From contig CAMCTV010000012.1 in NCBI GenBank assembly GCA_945878635.1, forward strand, positions 1-34,212: a stretch of 34,212 nt of DNA. The letters are read 5' to 3'. This DNA is from Chryseobacterium gleum (GTDB lineage Bacteria > Bacteroidota > Bacteroidia > Flavobacteriales_D > Sanyastnellaceae). This document shows, in pieces, positions 1-7,415 of the stretch (its first letter is position 1; each line of letters starts with the position of its first letter). The translations under genes and the position numbers were made by a program. Below the pieces are notes generated by a model. The model made no database searches, had not been told where the DNA came from, and saw nothing but the letters and a program-made list of their open reading frames with translations.

Positions 1-893
1 GAGGGATACAATCCGATGGCCTTGGTGAATTGTTCTATCGCCTTGGTGTACTCATTCAAATACGTGCAATAGATGTATCCCTTGTTGTAATATGCCGCCG
101 AGAAATTCTTGTCTATCTGTACAATGGTATCATAACACGCCAAGGCCCTTGTGTAGTATTCTGGCTTTCGGTATCCATTTTCTTGTAAGAACATTGCTCT
201 GTTGTACCATACTTCAACACTTCTGGGCCTTACACCAATAGCTGTTTTGTAATATTCATCCGCCAAATCATTTTTTTGATTGGCAACCAACAAGGCTAGC
301 TCTACATACGCATCATAAAATTGTGGATTCAATTCCACTGCTGTTTGGTAAGAAGAAATGGCCATAGCGGTGTCTCCTTTGGTCTTGAACAATCGGCCTT
401 TGAAGTAATAGACTTCTGGATTGGTGACCTCTACTTTCAGAGCGTCATCCAAATATTTCAAGGCTTGGTCGTAGTTGTTTAATACAATTTCAATGGATGC
501 TGTTTTGATCAGACCAGGAACGTATTGGTTGTTTTTTTCGACTGATTTTTTGTACTGGATATAAGCATTCTTGACATCTTTTTGCATCCAATACAGCTCT
601 CCCTTCTCGACGTAAATTTCGGATTGTGTGCTATCCAAACCCAATGCACGATCCAAATCGCGCAAGGCATCCGCAAAGCGTTGTTTGCTGCTGAGGTATT
701 TTGAACGGGCAATATAATTTTGGTAGTTGTCGGGCTCATCCTTGATGGCTTGGTTGAGGGAATCCAATGTGGCATCTGGACCATTGGTACTGGTCATCAT
801 CTCGGGTGCGTTTCCTCCGCCACAGGCTGTCCAAACCATCACGGTAAGTACCATTCCTATCCAGGTGATTATTGCTTTCTGCATTTGTTTCAT
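1..893 (-). CDS. TPR-repeat lipoprotein, partial (3' end outside window)
   Basis: The minus-strand reading frame opens with ATG at 893 (MKQMQKAII) and stays open to base 1, so at least 297 residues are present and the C-terminus is missing. A hydrophobic segment ending in VWTAC followed by GGG looks like a lipoprotein signal, with Cys at about residue 24, although Trp at -3 is unusual. The rest is a series of tetratricopeptide-like helical pairs, for example AIKDEPDNYQNYIARSKY, ALKYLDDALKVEVTNPEVYY and AISSYQTAVELNPQFYDAYV, with the usual A/Y/P spacing at about 34 residues. TPR lipoproteins of Bacteroidota normally act as protein-binding scaffolds at the envelope; no specific partner can be read here. 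It follows recA on the same strand, but a terminator-like hairpin lies between them, so it probably has its own promoter. A TATTTTCG box lies only 8 bases before the ATG. An alternative ATG three codons later is possible. Confidence 0.88.
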   Translation of the reverse strand, partial: MKQMQKAIITWIGMVLTVMVWTACGGGNAPEMMTSTNGPDATLDSLNQAIKDEPDNYQNYIARSKYLSSKQRFADALRDLDRALGLDSTQSEIYVEKGELYWMQKDVKNAYIQYKKSVEKNNQYVPGLIKTASIEIVLNNYDQALKYLDDALKVEVTNPEVYYFKGRLFKTKGDTAMAISSYQTAVELNPQFYDAYVELALLVANQKNDLADEYYKTAIGVRPRSVEVWYNRAMFLQENGYRKPEYYTRALACYDTIVQIDKNFSAAYYNKGYIYCTYLNEYTKAIEQFTKAIGLYP

Positions 894-901
894 TTGGTTT
901 A

Positions 902-909
902 CGAAAATA
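902..909 (-). promoter_or_regulatory. Candidate -7 box for the TPR lipoprotein gene
   Basis: Read on the minus strand the sequence is TATTTTCG, seven of eight matches to the Bacteroidota TAnnTTTG element. It sits 8 bases upstream of the ATG at 893, so any transcript would have a very short leader. No convincing -33 TTTG at the right distance is seen, so support is weak. Confidence 0.3.
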
Positions 910-934
910 CAAAGAGCCCCAGTGAAAAGCGTAC

Positions 935-964
935 AAAAAAATAAGGACAGCCTCAGTAGTCCTT
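935..964 (-). terminator. Rho-independent terminator after recA
   Basis: On the minus strand AAGGAC (964-959) and GTCCTT (948-943) form a 6-bp stem with a 10-base loop. One A and then seven T (941-935) follow, giving a U-tract in the transcript. It lies about 55 bases past the recA stop codon. The stem is short, so this is a moderate-strength terminator at best. Confidence 0.55.
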
Positions 965-1018
965 GTTCCTTGGTAATGATGTCTAAAAAACCAGTTTTGC
1001 GCTTTGGAAAAAAGGGGA

Positions 1019-2029
1019 TTAAGCGTTGGCTTTGGCGGTAGAAATGGCCGCTCTCACCTTGGCTTCGATTTCTTCTTTCAATTCGGGGTTGTCTTCCAAC
1101 AATTGCTTCACGGCATCGCGTCCTTGACCCAACTTGGTGTCACCGTAACTGAACCAGCTTCCGCTTTTCTTGATGACATTGTGGTCCACACCCATGTCGA
1201 TGATTTCACCCAACAAGGAAATGCCATGTCCATAAATGATATCAAACTCAGCTTGTCGGAAAGGAGGAGCCACTTTGTTTTTCACCACTTTTACTTTGGT
1301 GCGGTTACCGATGGCATTCTCTCCATCTTTGATTTGCGTAGAGCGGCGAATATCCAAACGAACGGACGCATAGAATTTCAAGGCATTACCACCAGTAGTG
1401 GTTTCGGGATTGCCAAACATGACCCCAATTTTTTCACGCAATTGGTTGATGAAAATGCAGCAGCAATTGGTCTTGCTGATTGAGGCGGTCAATTTGCGCA
1501 ATGCCTTGGACATCAAACGTGCTTGAACACCAACGTTCGAGTCGCCCATTTCGCCTTCAATTTCAGAACGGGGCGTTAATGCAGCCACGGAGTCAATGAC
1601 AATCAAATCAATGGCGCCAGAACGAATCAAGTTGTCAGCGATTTCCAATCCTTGCTCACCATTATCGGGTTGAGAAATCAAGAGGTTTTCGGTATCTACC
1701 CCCAAGGCTTCTGCATAAAATTTATCAAAAGCGTGCTCCGCATCGATGATGGCACAAATACCACCTTGTTTCTGCGCTTCGGCAATCGCATGAATAGCAA
1801 GGGTGGTTTTACCGGAAGATTCAGGTCCGTATATTTCAATGATACGGCCTTTGGGGTAACCGCCAATACCTAGTGCACTGTCCAATCCTACAGATCCGCT
1901 AGGGATGACTTCCATCGCTTCAACGGCATTGTCTCCCAACTTCATCACAGCCCCTTTTCCATAGGTTTTTTCCAATTTTTCCATGGCCATTTGAAGGGCC
2001 TTCAATTTTTCTTTGTTTACTTCAGACAT
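1019..2029 (-). CDS. recA: Recombinase RecA
   Basis: RecA forms ATP-dependent filaments on single-stranded DNA for homologous recombination and repair, and in many bacteria triggers self-cleavage of SOS repressors. The 336-residue product has the normal family length. Visible features are the Walker A loop GPESSGKT (residues 68-75), Walker B with LIVIDS (Asp146), and the L2 DNA-binding region with [17 protein letters not shown] near residue 210. The ATG at 2029 begins [12 protein letters not shown], a typical RecA N-terminus. The gene is monocistronic by appearance: a small membrane-protein gene ends 61 bases upstream and a terminator-like hairpin follows. Its leader holds a -7-like AATATTTG box and, just upstream, a 17-base inverted repeat that recurs exactly at 26791-26807. 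This suggests regulated expression. No lexA is present in the window. Confidence 0.98.
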   Translation of the reverse strand: MSEVNKEKLKALQMAMEKLEKTYGKGAVMKLGDNAVEAMEVIPSGSVGLDSALGIGGYPKGRIIEIYGPESSGKTTLAIHAIAEAQKQGGICAIIDAEHAFDKFYAEALGVDTENLLISQPDNGEQGLEIADNLIRSGAIDLIVIDSVAALTPRSEIEGEMGDSNVGVQARLMSKALRKLTASISKTNCCCIFINQLREKIGVMFGNPETTTGGNALKFYASVRLDIRRSTQIKDGENAIGNRTKVKVVKNKVAPPFRQAEFDIIYGHGISLLGEIIDMGVDHNVIKKSGSWFSYGDTKLGQGRDAVKQLLEDNPELKEEIEAKVRAAISTAKANA

Positions 2030-2051
2030 TGCGTTAGATTTTTAAGTTTTA

Positions 2052-2059
2052 CAAATATT
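2052..2059 (-). promoter_or_regulatory. Candidate recA -7 promoter box
   Basis: The minus strand reads AATATTTG, seven of eight matches to TAnnTTTG. A TTGG about 17 bases upstream could act as the -33 element and lies inside the dyad at 2071-2087. The predicted start would leave a leader of roughly 15-20 bases before the recA ATG. Confidence 0.45.
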
Positions 2060-2070
2060 TTCACTTCAGC

Positions 2071-2089
2071 TTGTAACCAATTTACAACG
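2071..2089 (-). promoter_or_regulatory. Dyad operator candidate upstream of recA (copy 1 of 2)
   Basis: On the minus strand this reads CGTTGTAAATTGGTTACAA. Bases 2071-2087 form a perfect 6-bp inverted repeat, TTGTAA and TTACAA, around a 5-base spacer. The complete 19-base string occurs once more in the window at 26789-26807. Here it ends 11 bases before the -7-like box of recA and overlaps the expected -33 region, the position of a repressor or activator site. The protein that binds it cannot be named from sequence. Confidence 0.6.
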
Positions 2090-2090
2090 G

Positions 2091-2312
2091 TTATTTTTTT
2101 TCTTTATTGGGGTAAAGATCTTTGATGACCAAGAATGCCGCCAGGTAAATGCTGGTGAAGATGATGGCATACCAGAGTGAGCGGTTGGGCTGCACTCCAA
2201 GTCCTTGGGCATTCTCAATGAAGTGTTCGTGAAGGCGTTGTCCTATATACCAACTCAACAAAAAGAACACTGGAGCCAAGATCAGGTACCAAAATTGAAA
2301 TCGTTTAGTCAT
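2091..2312 (-). CDS. Small two-helix membrane protein of unknown function
   Basis: This 73-residue protein starts at ATG 2312 (MTKRFQFWYLIL). It has two hydrophobic stretches, about residues 6-23 (FQFWYLILAPVFFLLSWY) and 48-64 (YAIIFTSIYLAAFLVI). They are joined by a polar loop rich in His, Asn and Gln, and the tail is basic (PNKEKK). The predicted topology is two transmembrane helices with both ends probably cytoplasmic, given the positive ends. I do not recognise the family. It lies between lpxH and recA on the same strand, 149 bases after lpxH and 61 before recA, so it may have its own promoter. Its stop codon lies almost against the dyad element upstream of recA. The consistent hydrophobic pattern and the ATG support a real gene, but with no homologue recognised the call is not certain. 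Confidence 0.65.
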   Translation of the reverse strand: MTKRFQFWYLILAPVFFLLSWYIGQRLHEHFIENAQGLGVQPNRSLWYAIIFTSIYLAAFLVIKDLYPNKEKK

Positions 2313-2461
2313 GCTGAAATGTTTCTGCGAATTTCAACGAAGTTTTGGTTTACACCTTCTTTTTTGATCAAAACTTTATGCGTGATTTATGAGCAAAAAG
2401 TAAGCGTTTTCCACAATTGATGCGGTTTTCAGTTGGTATAGGGGGTGTATAACCTTTCTGT
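2313..2461. other. 149-base intergenic region between lpxH and the small membrane-protein gene
   Basis: This is the longest gene-free stretch in the window. It is AT-rich and probably holds the promoter of the minus-strand gene at 2312. No exact TAnnTTTG box at a sensible spacing and no strong hairpin was found. One TTTTCCACAA string (about 2407-2416) resembles a DnaA box but stands alone. Confidence 0.4.
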
Positions 2462-3196
2462 TTATGGCTCAATCAAATGAACCCCCTCCTCATCCCAAAC
2501 GGCATAAGTGAAGTGCTGTATCCAATCTCCAAGGTTGATATATTGACTATTGGCTGACACCTCCATGATTTTTGGGTAGTGGCGATGTCCAAAGACATAA
2601 TAGTCATGATGGGTTTCTTTCTCGATGCTTTGACAATATTGAAACAACCATTCCTGCTCACCATGAAAAATCTTGTCCTTTTCCAATCCCTTGCCTCGGC
2701 TGTATCCGGAAAGGCCAGAGGCCAACCAAATGCCAAAATTGGGATGCAGCCTTGCAAATAGCCATTGGCACAATTGTGAATCAAAAAATCGTTTCATGAA
2801 CTTGTAACTATGGTCGCCTGGACCTAAACCATCCCCATGTCCTAAGTACATTTTTTGTCCGTTGTGTTCTATGACAATCGGCTTGCGGTGCAAAATGATG
2901 CCGCATTCTTTCGGCAAATAGTCAAAGATCCACATGTCATGGTTGCCTGTGAACCAGTGTATCCGAATTCCTCTATCGGTGAGCTCTGCTATTTTTCCTA
3001 AACATCTTACAAATCCCCTAGGTACAGCTCTTTTGTATTCAAACCAAAAATCAAAAACATCACCCACCAAGAATATTTCATCCGCGTCCTTGGACACTTC
3101 ATCCAACCAGGCAACAAACTTCTTTTCACGGACCAAACTGTCTTCGTGATTGGGGCTGCCGAGGTGTAGATCAGATATGAAATATTTTTTCTTCAT
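2462..3196 (-). CDS. lpxH: UDP-2,3-diacylglucosamine diphosphatase family (LpxH-like metallophosphoesterase)
   Basis: LpxH hydrolyses UDP-2,3-diacylglucosamine to lipid X and UMP at the inner face of the cytoplasmic membrane, the fourth step of lipid A synthesis. The 244-residue protein carries the calcineurin-like metal-binding motifs in order: SDLHLG (Asp9, His11), GDVFDFW (Asp46), GNHD (Asn85, His86), GHGDGLG (His120) and FGHRH (His204, His206). These would hold the two-metal centre. The ATG at 3196 shares one base with the stop codon of the upstream peptidase gene (TGATG), which indicates translational coupling; a TTG one codon earlier is less likely. LpxK, another lipid A enzyme, is encoded at the head of the same apparent operon, which supports the LpxH role. 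A less specific phosphoesterase of the same fold cannot be fully excluded. Confidence 0.88.
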   Translation of the reverse strand: MKKKYFISDLHLGSPNHEDSLVREKKFVAWLDEVSKDADEIFLVGDVFDFWFEYKRAVPRGFVRCLGKIAELTDRGIRIHWFTGNHDMWIFDYLPKECGIILHRKPIVIEHNGQKMYLGHGDGLGPGDHSYKFMKRFFDSQLCQWLFARLHPNFGIWLASGLSGYSRGKGLEKDKIFHGEQEWLFQYCQSIEKETHHDYYVFGHRHYPKIMEVSANSQYINLGDWIQHFTYAVWDEEGVHLIEP

Positions 3197-6100
3197 CAAC
3201 GGGCCAAATTCTTGGCAACAATTTTAAATGGATCCATGGCTGCAATGTTCACCTTGAACATGATGTATTGATAGGGCTTTATACCCAATTGCGTAAGAGA
3301 ATCCTTTAACTCTTGGGACATCACTATCGGCGCGTAGATTTCAACCACATCCTTCACGATAGGAATAATCACACCTGAACAGAACAACCATTGGCTGTTG
3401 TAGTTTTTGCGGTCAAGGATTCTGCTGTCTGATAAAATGTAATTGATGTTGCTTTGTTGCCCATACATCGCTGTTGTGTATAATGATAACGGGAACTTGA
3501 TGGGCAAGCGGTAGCGAATCTGTCCTGATATCATTCGGATATCAAATCTTCTTCCCGTTGGGGTATAAAGCATACCATGGCCATCTTGGATTTGACGACT
3601 TAAAGCGCCTTCCGTTTCAGTCCTTCCCGAATAGAAGTTGTTGAAAGTGAAATCTGTCTCGGCAGTTGCGCCCTCAGGATTGAATGCAGCTAGTGTCCGG
3701 TAGTTGTTTACTCCGCTGAATAAAATGAAGTCAATGGTGCGCTTGGCATTGTTACGGTTGTAGTTGTAGGAGTACTTCATCTGCGTGGTGCGTTGATCGC
3801 CATCCCACTTGCCGTTTTCAATTGCCCCTGTCCATTGCATTTGGTATTCAACGCGGTGTTGTAAACCAAAATTACGACCTGTCTGTATGGTTGTTTGCGC
3901 AAAGTCTTGGAGGGTGCTGCTTTGGGTTTCTGAACCAGTGATGTTGGTGGCGTTGTTTTTCTTCAATACGATTCCCGCCAACTGAACGTCAAAGTTGAAC
4001 TTGTTATGATAACGTTCGGGTCTTCCTTTGGTACTGAAAGTGATGTAAGGTTTTACGGTTTGGTATTGAGAGTTGAAGTAAACATCCCTTCCATTGAGGC
4101 TTTCTGTAAGATCTGCAAAATAGAATTGCTTGGCATTGGCTCCTAATGTGAATTTGCCCAAGCGCAAACTGGCTTTGGCCATTCCGCTGATATCGTTTTG
4201 ATGGAAGCTATACAATGGAGTTACCGACCACTGCCATCTTCTGTTGAAAACGGTTTTGTTATGAAAGACAAGACCGGCCATGAATTTATCATAGTTGTTC
4301 CATCCCAATAAAGGAACCCAATAGATTTGCGTCGATTGATCGTTGGCAAGGCCTGTGAACGGCTGGAAATCGAGTTTTTCAAAGCGCGGGGCAAAGGTTC
4401 CTTTGCGAACAGTGTTGTTGGTCAAAGACATTTCAGGTATGGATTTCTCCGCATTGATTCTCACCAAGGGTTTTGTTTGATTGTTGTAGTCATTGATGTC
4501 AAAAATCACTTTGCCGACATGACCGGGCTTCAAGACATTGGTCCATTTTGTTTCTTTTTTTCCGTTCTTGTATTCAATGGTAACGGAGCATGGACCCTCT
4601 GTTTGTCCTGTGTTGATGACACGGGCTTGATAGAAGTAATCTACTTTATTGCCTGAATTCAATTTGGTAACGTTGTGTTTTTTGGCAACGTTCATTAGGG
4701 TGTAATCGGCCTTGCCTTTTCCTTGAATAAATTCATCAAAGAACCAATCCAAATCCTGTCCAGTTGTTTTTTCAAATGTAGCTTTGATGTCTGCAGGTTG
4801 CGGATGTTTGAATTTCCATTGAGAGAAATAAGTTTGCATGCATTTGTCAAACATTTCTTCTCCAAGGTATTGTTGGAGGTAATAAAATACAACTGCCGTT
4901 TTCTTGTAAACATTAGCACCATAGTTGATGCTGAGGTAGTCGTCTGAATGACAACGCAATGGTTGATCGATGTCGTATGCTGCGGTTAGCAGGTAGGTTA
5001 GCTGTGACAGGTTGCGTGCGTCAAAAGAGGGCAATTGAAAACTCTTGGTCAGGAACTTAGCGCCTATGTTGATACTCGCACTTTTGTCTCCGTATTTGGT
5101 CATCAAATAGCGGTCTTCGTTGAAAGAATTCAATCCCTCATCCATCCAAGCGTTATCACGCTCATTGCTTCCCAATATACCATAGAACCAATTGTGACCA
5201 ACTTCGTGCATGATAACCGTCTCAAGCTGCAAGGTGTCTCCAGCATTTCCGATGACGGTTACGTTAGGATATTCCATTCCACCTCCAGCACTGATGGTTC
5301 CATCTACTGCTGTTACTTGCGTATAAGGATAATCGCCATTCCATTTTGAATAGTAGTAGGTAGCATCGTTGATGTATTCAATGGCGTTTTTCCAAACTCG
5401 TTTGTTGTCGGGGGTGTACATGGCCCAAGTGGTTACCTTGGTTTTGGTGTAAGGAGTTTCCACACTGCCTTTTCTTACAATCCATCTTTTGTCAGCAAAC
5501 CATCCAAAGTCATGTACATTTTTTTGTTTGTATTGAATGGTCTTCCATTCGCTGCTGCTTTCAGGAAATTCAGCGCCAAAGGAAATGGAATCAGCTGGTT
5601 CATCTTTCTCACTCAATCCATCTAGCCAAGCAATTTCAGAAGCGGTTTGTAAATTGCCCGTTGCACCTACCACGTAATTTTTGGGCAATGTGATGCTCAC
5701 ATCAAAACTTCCGTACTCGCTGTAGAATTCTCCTTGAGTCAAATAAGGCATGGCGTGCCATCCTTTGCGGTCATACACCGCGGGTTTTGGATACCACTGG
5801 GTAATCTGATAACTTTGGCCTATGTGTCCCAATCTGGAGATGCTGCCACTGGGCAATTTTACGCGAAAGGGGGTTGTGATGGTGATGGATTGTCCGGGTT
5901 GCAAGGGTTGCTTTAAATACAATATCCCAATATCAATGTTTTGGGCATCCAACTCCCAATTGATTTTTTCATTGTTGACTTTAAAGTCCAAAGAATCAAT
6001 GAACCCCTTGTCTTCTTTTAATGTGCTGTACAAAACAAAATTTCGGTCACGTGCCAATTGTTTGGCCAATGCGGTATTCTTGTTTTTGTAGGCATTTGGC

Positions 6101-6297
6101 CACAGGTGCATGTAGATTTTGTCCAACGCGTCAGGGCTGTTGTTGGTGTAAATCAAAGTTTCATAGCCTGATAAAAAGTGATTCTGATCGTCCAACTTTA
6201 CAGTCAAGGTATAGTTCACTTCTTGTTGAAAGTATTCTTTTTGTCCAAACGTGTTTAGACAAAAAAATAGAGCGATGATGGCAAATGTCTGTTTCAT
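3196..6297 (-). CDS. M1-family zinc metallopeptidase with long beta-rich C-terminal region
   Basis: The 1033-residue protein starts with a signal peptide (MKQTFAIIALFFCLNTFGQ), so it is exported to the periplasm or outer membrane. An N-terminal beta-sandwich (about 25-250) precedes the catalytic domain. The M1 substrate motif appears as GGMEYP (339-344), with Tyr where GAMEN has Asn. The zinc site is HEVGH (364-368) with Glu387 exactly 18 residues later, as in gluzincin aminopeptidases. From about residue 650 the sequence changes to alternating polar/aromatic strands (for example WQWSVTPLYSFHQ and RYRLPIKFPLSLYTTAMYG). This resembles outer-membrane beta-barrel strands and is much longer than in ordinary M1 enzymes. 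It likely trims peptides at the cell surface; the substrate is unknown. It lies 2 bases after the TlpA lipoprotein stop and overlaps lpxH by one base. Confidence 0.92.
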   Translation of the reverse strand: MKQTFAIIALFFCLNTFGQKEYFQQEVNYTLTVKLDDQNHFLSGYETLIYTNNSPDALDKIYMHLWPNAYKNKNTALAKQLARDRNFVLYSTLKEDKGFIDSLDFKVNNEKINWELDAQNIDIGILYLKQPLQPGQSITITTPFRVKLPSGSISRLGHIGQSYQITQWYPKPAVYDRKGWHAMPYLTQGEFYSEYGSFDVSITLPKNYVVGATGNLQTASEIAWLDGLSEKDEPADSISFGAEFPESSSEWKTIQYKQKNVHDFGWFADKRWIVRKGSVETPYTKTKVTTWAMYTPDNKRVWKNAIEYINDATYYYSKWNGDYPYTQVTAVDGTISAGGGMEYPNVTVIGNAGDTLQLETVIMHEVGHNWFYGILGSNERDNAWMDEGLNSFNEDRYLMTKYGDKSASINIGAKFLTKSFQLPSFDARNLSQLTYLLTAAYDIDQPLRCHSDDYLSINYGANVYKKTAVVFYYLQQYLGEEMFDKCMQTYFSQWKFKHPQPADIKATFEKTTGQDLDWFFDEFIQGKGKADYTLMNVAKKHNVTKLNSGNKVDYFYQARVINTGQTEGPCSVTIEYKNGKKETKWTNVLKPGHVGKVIFDINDYNNQTKPLVRINAEKSIPEMSLTNNTVRKGTFAPRFEKLDFQPFTGLANDQSTQIYWVPLLGWNNYDKFMAGLVFHNKTVFNRRWQWSVTPLYSFHQNDISGMAKASLRLGKFTLGANAKQFYFADLTESLNGRDVYFNSQYQTVKPYITFSTKGRPERYHNKFNFDVQLAGIVLKKNNATNITGSETQSSTLQDFAQTTIQTGRNFGLQHRVEYQMQWTGAIENGKWDGDQRTTQMKYSYNYNRNNAKRTIDFILFSGVNNYRTLAAFNPEGATAETDFTFNNFYSGRTETEGALSRQIQDGHGMLYTPTGRRFDIRMISGQIRYRLPIKFPLSLYTTAMYGQQSNINYILSDSRILDRKNYNSQWLFCSGVIIPIVKDVVEIYAPIVMSQELKDSLTQLGIKPYQYIMFKVNIAAMDPFKIVAKNLAR

Positions 6298-6299
6298 GA

Positions 6300-7415
6300 T
6301 TAAATATTCTTGGCGATCAATTGTTTTAGATTTTCTCCCATAGCATCATTGCCATGCGCAATAACTTTTCCTGATTTGTCCAATAGAATGGGGTAGGGAA
6401 TGGCTTCGATGCCCCATTGATAAGTGACCAAACTTTTCCAGCCTTTTAAATCGCTAACGTGATTGGACCAAGAAAGTTGATCTTGTTTTATAGCTTGCGT
6501 CCAGGCATTTTTGTCTGAGTCCAAAGAAACCGAAAAAACTTCAAAGCCTTTGGATTTATAGGTGTTGTAAATCGAGACAACTTCAGGATTGGCCTTGCGG
6601 CATGGACCACACCAAGAAGCCCAACAATCTACTAGAACTACTTTTCCTCTTAAATCTGTCAATGATCTGTTTTTGCCATTGGGATCAGGTAATGTGATGT
6701 TGGACAATTCTTGGCCAACAGCAATCGCTTGATCCAATGCTTGTCTCTTGGGGCCATTTATTTCTTCAGCAATGCTGTTGACATATTCTACAAAACTGTT
6801 GAAGTACTCACTCTCCGCCATGCTGGTTTTCAAAGCCTCTGCAACCTTGACAAATTGATCATGGTGCACGGTTGGATCCAAGTATTGAAGGGCAACCAAG
6901 GCTCCAGGTTCAGTGTTGTTTCCATCCAACCATTTGAGAACTTTCTTTTCTATTTCATTGCGCAAGGCCAAGTTGATTTTCTTAAAATTGGTATCTTCTT
7001 CTTCCATGGCCATCGTGTTCATCAAACTATCCATGATGGGGTTGACCTCTTTTGAAAATGAGGCCAACTTTTCTGAGTGAGGAGAACCTTTTACATTGCT
7101 CACATTGCGCAATTGTCCAAATTGCCCTTCCAATTCCACGGTCTCCGTGCTGTCTGTGATTAATATGAAGAAATCATTTTCGCTAAGTCCAATGCGATAG
7201 ATGTCTTTCACCAGCCCTTCGTGTGGGCGCATTTCAAACTGCTCGTCTTTACCAATGACGGTGCTATCCAGAATAATATCTTCTCCATCTCGGAAAGCAT
7301 ATAAGTACAAGGTTTGACCTTCACCACCGTGTATGGTTCCTTTGATTTTTTGTTGTTCTTTACTGCAACTGAAAAATGCAGTAAGGAGTATTGAAAAGAA
7401 AACTATTTTTTTCAT
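6300..7415 (-). CDS. TlpA/ResA-type thiol-disulfide oxidoreductase lipoprotein with DUF4369-like N-terminus
   Basis: This 371-residue protein begins with a lipoprotein signal (TAFFSC, Cys17), placing it on the periplasmic side of a membrane. Residues about 22-110 look like the beta-rich DUF4369 domain (GTIHGGEGQTLYLYAF), common in Bacteroidota TlpA lipoproteins. A helical middle part follows, then a thioredoxin fold from about 238. The redox site is WCGPC (268-272), and IPYP near residue 347 supplies the cis-Pro. An extra Cys264 lies four residues before the motif. TlpA/ResA proteins reduce disulfides in exported proteins or in cytochrome c maturation; which applies here cannot be told. The start ATG at 7415 overlaps the gatB stop by four bases (ATGA), and the M1 peptidase gene follows after 2 bases, so it is an internal operon gene. 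Confidence 0.93.
   Translation of the reverse strand: MKKIVFFSILLTAFFSCSKEQQKIKGTIHGGEGQTLYLYAFRDGEDIILDSTVIGKDEQFEMRPHEGLVKDIYRIGLSENDFFILITDSTETVELEGQFGQLRNVSNVKGSPHSEKLASFSKEVNPIMDSLMNTMAMEEEDTNFKKINLALRNEIEKKVLKWLDGNNTEPGALVALQYLDPTVHHDQFVKVAEALKTSMAESEYFNSFVEYVNSIAEEINGPKRQALDQAIAVGQELSNITLPDPNGKNRSLTDLRGKVVLVDCWASWCGPCRKANPEVVSIYNTYKSKGFEVFSVSLDSDKNAWTQAIKQDQLSWSNHVSDLKGWKSLVTYQWGIEAIPYPILLDKSGKVIAHGNDAMGENLKQLIAKNI

Noticed and set aside
1004-1483. Open reading frame on the plus strand across recA
   Set aside because: It is antisense to a certain recA gene with normal codon pattern; the translated sequence resembles no family and has no start context.
2407-2416. TTTTCCACAA resembling a DnaA box
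   Set aside because: A single near-match with no cluster of boxes, no AT-rich unwinding repeats and no dnaA/dnaN neighbours; not an origin.
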